DNA from: JBBQTQ01 sp038213135
GTDB taxonomy: Bacteria; Actinomycetota; Thermoleophilia; Gaiellales; Gaiellaceae
Assembly: GCA_038213135.1 (NCBI GenBank)
Contig: JBBQTQ010000058.1
Location: 1 to 17,210 of the forward strand
Direction: 5' to 3'
Length of the DNA: 17,210 nt
A program made the position numbers and the translations under genes. Below are positions 13,204 to 17,210 of this stretch, one piece after another (position 1 is the stretch's first letter; each line of letters starts with the position of its first letter). The notes below the pieces were generated by a model. That model had not been told where the DNA came from. It searched no databases and was given only the letters and a program-made list of their open reading frames with translations.

Positions 13204-13212
13204 AAGGGCCAA

Positions 13213-13240
13213 GGCCGGGGTCTGACCCCGGCCGTGTCCG
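13213..13240. repeat. REP-like palindrome, copy 1
   Basis: GGCCGGGGTC (13213-13222) and GACCCCGGCC (13224-13233) are exact inverted arms around a single T, followed by GTGTCCG. A 26 bp block (13215-13240) is repeated identically at 13309-13334 in the same orientation. It lies 9 bp after the dipZ stop. The form, a strong short palindrome present in pairs between convergent genes, is that of REP elements, which RAYT transposases are known to mobilise; no such gene is in the window. Confidence 0.75.
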
Positions 13241-13308
13241 CCGGGGACGGAGCCGACGCTGCATTTGCAGGGCTTGGCCCCAGAGGGCCACGTCATTCCC
13301 GCGCATGT

Positions 13309-13334
13309 CCGGGGTCTGACCCCGGCCGTGTCCG
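13309..13334. repeat. REP-like palindrome, copy 2
   Basis: This exact 26 bp copy of 13215-13240 contains CCGGGGTC (13309-13316) T GACCCCGG (13318-13325). It ends 7 bp before the stop codon of the convergent PAC2 gene (13342), so the pair brackets almost the entire gap. It may act as a bidirectional transcription barrier or mRNA stabiliser. Confidence 0.75.
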
Positions 13335-13341
13335 TACGCGA

Positions 13342-14238
13342 CTAGTCGCCGCGGGCGACGTCGGGCGGGCCGTTCTCGTTCGCCTCGTCGCGCTCCTTCA
13401 GGAAGCGCGTCAGCTCGGCGGCCAGCGCCTCGCCGGTCGGGATCTCCGCGTCGTCGCCGAGCGTGTCGAGCCGCTGCTCGAGCTCCTCCACGTAGGCGGC
13501 GGTATCGGAGTCGGAGGCGACCGCCTCGCTCACCTGCTGCTGCCAGACCTCGGCGGCCTCGTCCAACTCGGAGGTGTCGAGGTCGGTCTCCAGCAGCTCG
13601 GCGAGGCGGGTGCAGAGGGCGAGCGCCGCGCGCGGGCTCGGCGCGAGCGAAACGTAGTGCGGCACCGCCGCCCAGAGGCTCGCGGAGGCGAGACCGGCGC
13701 TCCGACACGCGTCGTGGAAGACGCCCACGATCCCCGTCGGCCCCTCGTAGCGTGAGGCGGTCAGGCCGAGCTTCTCGACGAGCTCCGGATCGGTGGCGCT
13801 GCCGGAGACCGGCGACGCCCGCGTGTGTGGTACGTCCGCGAGCAGCGCTCCCAGTGTGATCACGAGCTCGACGCCGAGTTCCTCCGCGAGACCGGTGACG
13901 AGTCCCGCGAAGGTCCGCCAACGAGTGCTGGGCTCGACCCCGAGCAGCAGCACGACGTCGCGCGAGAGGTCCTCGAGACGGGCGTGGTAGAAGGCGTTCT
14001 CCGGCCAGTCGATCTGCCTCGTCAGTCCGCCGACGAGCGAGACGTGCGGCCGGTTGGCCTGGAAGTCGAAGAAGTTCTCGGGGTCGATGTCCGCGAAGCG
14101 GGTCGCATCCCAGGCCTTTGCGAGGAAGCCGCCCGCGAGCGTCGCGCCCTGCGCGCCGTCGTTCCAGCCCCGAAAAGCGGCGATCAGAATGGGCCGCTCG
14201 AGCGTGGGACGACGCTCGATCCGAAGCTCCTCGGCCAC
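13342..14238 (-). CDS. PAC2-family protein
   Basis: 298 residues from GTG 14238, a usual length for actinobacterial PAC2 proteins. Features include the N-terminal ERPILIAAFRGWNDGA, the FFDFQANRP segment, VVLLLGVEPSTRW, LVITLGALLADVPHTR with the SPVSG stretch after it, and YEGPTGIVGVFHDACRSAG followed by LWAAVPHYV. PAC2 is named after the eukaryotic proteasome-assembly chaperone; in actinobacteria the family is widespread and its function is not settled, so no role is claimed. The C-terminal third is acidic and helical (DTAAYVEELEQRLDTL). It is the last gene of a selD-ctaA-PAC2 operon, beginning 4 bp after the ctaA stop. A REP-like element follows its stop codon. Confidence 0.88.
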   Translation of the reverse strand: MAEELRIERRPTLERPILIAAFRGWNDGAQGATLAGGFLAKAWDATRFADIDPENFFDFQANRPHVSLVGGLTRQIDWPENAFYHARLEDLSRDVVLLLGVEPSTRWRTFAGLVTGLAEELGVELVITLGALLADVPHTRASPVSGSATDPELVEKLGLTASRYEGPTGIVGVFHDACRSAGLASASLWAAVPHYVSLAPSPRAALALCTRLAELLETDLDTSELDEAAEVWQQQVSEAVASDSDTAAYVEELEQRLDTLGDDAEIPTGEALAAELTRFLKERDEANENGPPDVARGD

Positions 14239-14242
14239 CGAG

Positions 14243-15187
14243 TCAGTCTACGCTGGCAGGCGCGAACCAGGCCGGCGGCCGCCGCAGCAGCCCGGCGAGC
14301 GCCACCACCGCCGCCCAGACGGCACCGGCAACCCCCACGTGAATGAGCACCAGCCACCAGGGCAGGTGCGTGCGGTACTGCGTCTCCCCGACCGCCATCT
14401 GCACGAGCAGCAGCCCGAGCACGACGAGTGCAGCGAGGAACAGGCGCGGCGAGCGGGAGCGCCGTGCCGCGAGATATCCGAGCGTGAAGACGAAGCAGGC
14501 GGCGAACACCGCCGTCGCCCCGGCGTGGACGTAGATCGCGGCACCGAGGTGCCAGAGGCGGCGCACCTTCGAGGAGTCGCCTGGGTGCGGTCCGGCCGCG
14601 GTTGCGATCGTGCCGCTGGCGAGCAGAACGAGACACGCGCCAGCGGCAACCGTCGCGAGCTGCTGCAGCTCCTTCGGCACGAGGCGTCCGGCCCCACCGT
14701 CCCGCAGCTCGAGCGCGGCGAGCAGCACGAGGATCGCGCCGCCGAGCACGACCGCCGAGAGCAGGAAATGCGAGAGGACGAGGAACGGGTTCAGGTGGAA
14801 CTTCACAGTCAGGTAGCCGAGCGGCGCCTGGGCGAACGTCCCGAGGAAGACCGCCAGCGCCAGCCGCCGCGCATAGCGAGGCAGCGCGCGCAGCCGCCAC
14901 GCCGCCGCCCCGGCGATCAGCGTCAGGACGATCGTGATCCCGCCGACGAGCCGGTTCCCGAACTCGATGTACGAGTGGTAGCCCTTCTCCGGGAACGGCT
15001 GGCCCGCCTGGCAGCCCGGCCAGTGATCGCAGCCGAGCCCCGAGGCGGTCAGCCGGACGGTCGCCCCGGTGATCAAGATCACGTAGAGGGCCGCCGCCGA
15101 GGCGAGCGCGAGCCAGAGGAAGAGCTGCGGCGTCACCTCGATCGCGCGGATGCGCGCGAGCCGACCCGTTTCGACGCGGATGCTCAC
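14243..15187 (-). CDS. ctaA: Heme A synthase, CtaA/COX15 family
   Basis: 314 residues from GTG 15187, with about eight hydrophobic segments. It converts heme O to heme A for aa3-type cytochrome oxidase in the membrane. CtaA-type landmarks: TGATVRLTASGLGCDHWPGC with the first-loop cysteine pair Cys53 and Cys59, IEFGNRLVGG (Glu75; Asn78 where Bacillus CtaA has a heme-ligand His), HFLLSAVVLGG in the fourth segment, YVHAGATAVFA and VLIHVGVAGAVW carrying later histidines. The Asn substitution is, from memory, usual in actinobacterial members. The GTG overlaps the selD stop (GTGA, 15184-15187). ctaB and oxidase subunit genes are not in the window. Confidence 0.9.
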   Translation of the reverse strand: MSIRVETGRLARIRAIEVTPQLFLWLALASAAALYVILITGATVRLTASGLGCDHWPGCQAGQPFPEKGYHSYIEFGNRLVGGITIVLTLIAGAAAWRLRALPRYARRLALAVFLGTFAQAPLGYLTVKFHLNPFLVLSHFLLSAVVLGGAILVLLAALELRDGGAGRLVPKELQQLATVAAGACLVLLASGTIATAAGPHPGDSSKVRRLWHLGAAIYVHAGATAVFAACFVFTLGYLAARRSRSPRLFLAALVVLGLLLVQMAVGETQYRTHLPWWLVLIHVGVAGAVWAAVVALAGLLRRPPAWFAPASVD

Positions 15188-16224
15188 GTGAGCACGACCC
15201 CCGCGCCCTCCGTGACGGAGCCGATGCGGGCGAGAGGGAGGCCACGCTGGGCGAACTCCGCCTCGAGGACGGTCCCTCGCTCGGCCGGCAGCGAGACAAG
15301 CAACCCCCCGGCGGTCTGCGGATCGAAGCCGAGCGTCACGAGCTCCGGAGACGCGCCGTCGAGGGTAATGCGGGCGAACTCGCGGTTACGCCAGTCGCCC
15401 CCCGTCTTCTCGCCTGCCGCGACGACGGCGAGCGCGCCCTCGAGCGCCGGCCACCGCGCCGTCTCGAGCCCGAGCTGGACACCGCTCCGCTCGGCCATCT
15501 CGTGCGCGTGTCCCAGGAGCCCGAAGCCCGTCACGTCGGTGACGGCGTGCGGGGCAAACGCACGGAGCGCATCGGCCGCGTCCCGGTTCAGCGTCCGCAT
15601 CAGGGCGACCGCGGCCGCCAGCTCCGCCTCTCCGACAAGTCCTCGCTTGAACCCGTGCAGGACGAGCCCGGTCCCCAGTGGCTTCGTCAGGAAGAGCGCA
15701 TCGCCGGGTCGAGCGCCCGACTTGGGCCAGATCGCCCCCGGATGGACGGTGCCCACGACCGCCAGTCCGTACTTCGGCTCGGCGTCGCGCAGAGTGTGGC
15801 CGCCCGCGAGGAGTGCCCCCGCGGCGCGAACCTGCTCGTCGGCCGCCGAGAAGATCGCCGCGACAGTCTCGAGTGGCAGCTCCTCGGGGAACGCGGCGAT
15901 CGAGAGCGCGACCAGCGGCACGCCTCCCATAGCGAACACGTCATTCAGCGCGTTCGTCGCCGCGATCGCGCCGAAGTCAGCCGGATCGTCGACGAGCGGC
16001 GGGAAGAAGTCGAGCGTGAAGACGAGCGCGCGCTCGTCGTCGAGCCGGTAGACGGCCGCGTCGTCGGCCGGCGAGAGGCCGACCAGGAGGTTCTCCGCCT
16101 CGGCCGGCACGAAGCCCGCGAGCAGCTGCTCCAAGCGGGCCGCCGAGTACTTCGCCGCGCAGCCGCCCGACGCGGCCAGGTCGGTCAGCCGAACCTCGGT
16201 CGCCACGCCTGAGAAGATACTCAC
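15184..16224 (-). CDS. selD: Selenide, water dikinase (selenophosphate synthetase)
   Basis: Up to 346 residues (E. coli SelD is 347). It makes selenophosphate from selenide and ATP, the selenium donor for selenocysteine and selenouridine. The catalytic pair is in ASGGCAAKYS (Cys22, Lys25, numbered from the first GTG), so this is the Cys rather than the Sec form. Other hallmarks: SPADDAAVY, TLDFFPPLVDDPADFG, AATNALNDVFAMGG, LAGGHTL, TKPLGTG and VTDVTGFGLLGH. Two GTG starts are possible: 16224, which abuts the divergent dehydrogenase start, and 16206, which puts Cys/Lys at 16/19, close to E. coli 17/20, and stands about 8 bp after a GTATCT -10 candidate; I favour 16206. It is first in an operon with ctaA and PAC2. 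selA, selB and selC are not in view. Confidence 0.94.
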   Translation of the reverse strand: MSIFSGVATEVRLTDLAASGGCAAKYSAARLEQLLAGFVPAEAENLLVGLSPADDAAVYRLDDERALVFTLDFFPPLVDDPADFGAIAATNALNDVFAMGGVPLVALSIAAFPEELPLETVAAIFSAADEQVRAAGALLAGGHTLRDAEPKYGLAVVGTVHPGAIWPKSGARPGDALFLTKPLGTGLVLHGFKRGLVGEAELAAAVALMRTLNRDAADALRAFAPHAVTDVTGFGLLGHAHEMAERSGVQLGLETARWPALEGALAVVAAGEKTGGDWRNREFARITLDGASPELVTLGFDPQTAGGLLVSLPAERGTVLEAEFAQRGLPLARIGSVTEGAGVVLT

Positions 16225-16227
16225 TTG
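16204..16227. promoter_or_regulatory. Compressed divergent start region of selD and the dehydrogenase
   Basis: The outermost selD GTG (16224-16222) and the dehydrogenase TTG (16225-16227) are directly adjacent. The only A/T-rich spot is AGATACTC (16215-16222). On the minus strand GTATCT (16219-16214) works as a -10 for a nearly leaderless selD from GTG 16206; on the plus strand an overlapping -10 would give a leaderless dehydrogenase mRNA. This is inferred from spacing only. Confidence 0.35.
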
Positions 16228-16911
16228 CCTCGCAGCGCCCTCGTCACCGGTGGCTCCTCAGGGATCGGGCTCGCGATCGCGCGGATGCTGCGCGACGAGA
16301 GTTTCGAGCTGACCCTCGCCTCGCGAACGAAGGAGAAGGTCGAAGCGGCCGCGGCCGAGCTCGGCGCGGAGGCGGTCGCCGCCGATGTCGCCAACGAGGA
16401 GGACTGCGACCGGGTAGTCGCCACGCACGTCGAGCGCTTCGGCGGGCTCGACGTGCTCGTCAACTCGGCGGGAATCGGCATCGGCGGGGCGCTGGCCGAG
16501 CTCTCGACGAAGCAGTGGGATCTCCAGTTCGGCGTCAACGTCCGCGGTCTCTTCCTGGTCACGCGCGCAGCCTTCCCCCACCTCAAGGCCTCGCGCGGGC
16601 TGATCGTGAACCTGGCCTCGATCGCCGGGACGATGCCCACGCCCGGCCTCGCCGCCTACGGCGCGACGAAGGCAGCGGTGATCCAGCTCACCCGGACGAT
16701 GAACGCCGAGTGGGCCGCCGACGGCGTCCGCGCGACCGCGCTCTGCCCCGGCTTCGTCGACACGCCCATGGCCGAGTGGTCGGGCCTGAAGAGCGAGGAG
16801 ATGATCCAGCCGGAGGACTGCGCCGAGCTCGTGCGCGCGCTGCTGAAGCTGAGCGCACCGACCCGGATCTCCCAGATCGTGATCGGTAGGGCGGGCGACG
16901 GATCGCCCTGA
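16225..16911 (+). CDS. Short-chain dehydrogenase/reductase (SDR family)
   Basis: 228 residues, a classical-SDR length. The NAD(P) site is TGGSSGIG (8-15); Arg34 after the second strand (LASRTKEK) favours NADP(H). The VNSAGIG motif lies at residues 79-85, Asn105 is in FGVNVRG, and the catalytic Ser132 (NLASIAG), Tyr145 and Lys149 (YGATK) are all present, followed by CPGFVDTPM. The substrate cannot be told. The start is TTG 16225: a stop lies in frame at 16210-16212, and the first beta-strand begins four codons later, so no other start fits. No Shine-Dalgarno exists, so translation is probably leaderless. It is divergent from selD and followed by a strong hairpin. Confidence 0.92.
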   Translation: MPRSALVTGGSSGIGLAIARMLRDESFELTLASRTKEKVEAAAAELGAEAVAADVANEEDCDRVVATHVERFGGLDVLVNSAGIGIGGALAELSTKQWDLQFGVNVRGLFLVTRAAFPHLKASRGLIVNLASIAGTMPTPGLAAYGATKAAVIQLTRTMNAEWAADGVRATALCPGFVDTPMAEWSGLKSEEMIQPEDCAELVRALLKLSAPTRISQIVIGRAGDGSP

Positions 16912-16933
16912 CGATCTCGGGGCGCGCAGGGCC

Positions 16934-16966
16934 GAGGGACAGGCCTGGTGTGTAGGCCTGTCCCTC
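16934..16966 (+). terminator. Strong 13 bp hairpin downstream of the dehydrogenase gene
   Basis: GAGGGACAGGCCT (16934-16946) and AGGCCTGTCCCTC (16954-16966) are exact inverted copies with a 7-nt loop, GGTGTGT. TCGGGG (16917-16922) and CCCCGA (16970-16975) can form an outer stem. It lies 22 bp after the stop codon, where a terminator is expected, but no T-run follows, so it could equally be a REP-type element. Confidence 0.55.
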
Positions 16967-17040
16967 ACACCCCGATGTAGGGCGAGAGAGCTAGGTGGAC
17001 TGACTACACACCTGCGAGACGCTGGCAGAAGCCGCTTAAT

Positions 17041-17069
17041 CCCCTGTCAACGAAAACGGGGCAAGTTCA
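17041..17069. repeat. Possible IS481-type terminal inverted repeat
   Basis: From 17045 the sequence reads TGTCAACGAAAACGGGGCAA, the TGTCA-starting form I associate with termini of IS481-family elements, and it directly precedes transposase coding sequence. CCCC (17041-17044) and GGGG (17058-17061) can also pair around it. The matching right end would lie outside the window, so the claim cannot be confirmed here. Confidence 0.35.
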
Positions 17070-17072
17070 CTT

Positions 17073-17210
17073 CGGAGCGAGCGCAAGGAGGACTGCGCGG
17101 CCTTCCTCGAGCGGGCAGTCGCCTGGTACGCCGAGCAGGGGATTAGGGTCGAGCGAGTGCTCTCCGACAACGCGAAGGCCTACCACTCGCACCTCTGGCG
17201 CGACACCTGC
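17073..17210 (+). pseudogene. IS481-family transposase fragment, N-terminus missing, runs off the right edge
   Basis: Translating from 17073 gives 46 residues up to the edge, including SERKEDCAAFLERAVAWYAE and QGIRVERVLSDNAKAYHSHL. This is the middle of an IS481-type rve (DDE) transposase: the helix before the second catalytic Asp, then the strand with that Asp (SDN; more often TDNG) and the Tyr/His-containing segment after it. The helix-turn-helix and the first catalytic Asp region that should precede are absent: upstream of 17070 is non-coding sequence without a start codon. The left part of the gene is therefore deleted, and the copy is very likely inactive as seen. The downstream DDE glutamate would be outside the window. 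Confidence 0.75.

Larger units (their letters stand above)
13204..13341. other. Non-coding gap between convergent dipZ and PAC2 genes, filled with palindromes
   Basis: No gene is supported here. The interval contains two copies of a REP-like palindrome, described separately, and between them two short hairpins: CTGCA TT TGCAG (13259-13270) and TGGCCC CAGA GGGCCA (13275-13290). Any of these could end transcription from either side, but none is followed by a T-run, so a typical intrinsic terminator is not visible. Confidence 0.6.
16912..17072. other. Non-coding stretch between the dehydrogenase and the transposase remnant
   Basis: Apart from the hairpin at 16934-16966 and the possible IS end at 17045-17069, I see no gene, tRNA or other RNA. 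GGTGTGTAG (16947-16955, loop and edge of the hairpin) has an exact inverted copy CTACACACC at 17004-17012, and a shorter one, CACACC, at 16966-16971. Confidence 0.5.

Noticed and set aside
13204..13341. CRISPR-like array
   Set aside because: Only two repeat copies, with a 68 bp interval and strong internal palindromes; no cas genes. REP-like elements fit better.
14054..16051. 665-codon plus-strand frame opposite ctaA and selD
   Set aside because: Both minus-strand genes are unmistakable; the plus frame is low-complexity Arg/Ser/Pro sequence.
16934..16971. H-type pseudoknot using CACACC immediately after the hairpin
   Set aside because: It would need a zero-length loop to cross a 13 bp stem, which is not sterically possible; only the copy at 17004-17012 could pair at the same time as the stem.

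Overview
The window is strongly GC-rich and tightly packed, with many GTG starts, frequent 3-4 bp stop/start overlaps and very short gaps between genes. Gene content (a DipZ-type CcdA-thioredoxin fusion, an actinobacterial-type CtaA with Asn in the first histidine position, a PAC2-family protein, FadA/FadB, an IS481-type transposase remnant) fits a chromosome of an actinobacterium, probably of the Thermoleophilia/Gaiellales kind. That placement is inference from gene style; no rRNA or tRNA is present to confirm it.

Layout. 1-1601 (-): class I methyltransferase followed by an O-antigen-ligase-like membrane protein cut by the left edge. 1659-3969 (+): AlkA-like DNA glycosylase, proC and pgl, probably one operon. 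3944-4594 (-): a helical-repeat protein of unknown function whose 3' end overlaps pgl. 4618-7825 (+): fadA-fadB beta-oxidation pair with an 8 bp overlap. 7822-8333 (-): Phd/RelE-type toxin-antitoxin pair with a palindromic operator region upstream. 8447-13203 (+): an internally duplicated hypothetical protein, a large unusual SF2 helicase and dipZ. 13204-13341: a non-coding gap with two copies of a REP-like palindrome. 13342-16224 (-): selD-ctaA-PAC2 operon. 16225-16911 (+): short-chain dehydrogenase. 16912-17210: a strong hairpin, then what looks like an IS481 end joined directly to the middle of a transposase gene that runs off the right edge.

Most of the window is housekeeping metabolism: proline synthesis, oxidative pentose phosphate pathway, fatty-acid beta-oxidation, heme A and extracytoplasmic thiol chemistry, selenophosphate supply and alkylation repair. 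The less ordinary parts are the helicase with its acidic insert and long unassigned C-terminal half, the adjacent duplicated hypothetical protein, a palindrome that encodes the C-terminal tail of FadA, promoter-sized gaps where divergent genes seem to be read from nearly leaderless transcripts, and the REP-like and IS debris. I see no clear new defence or mobile system; the helicase with its neighbour is the best candidate for something undescribed.
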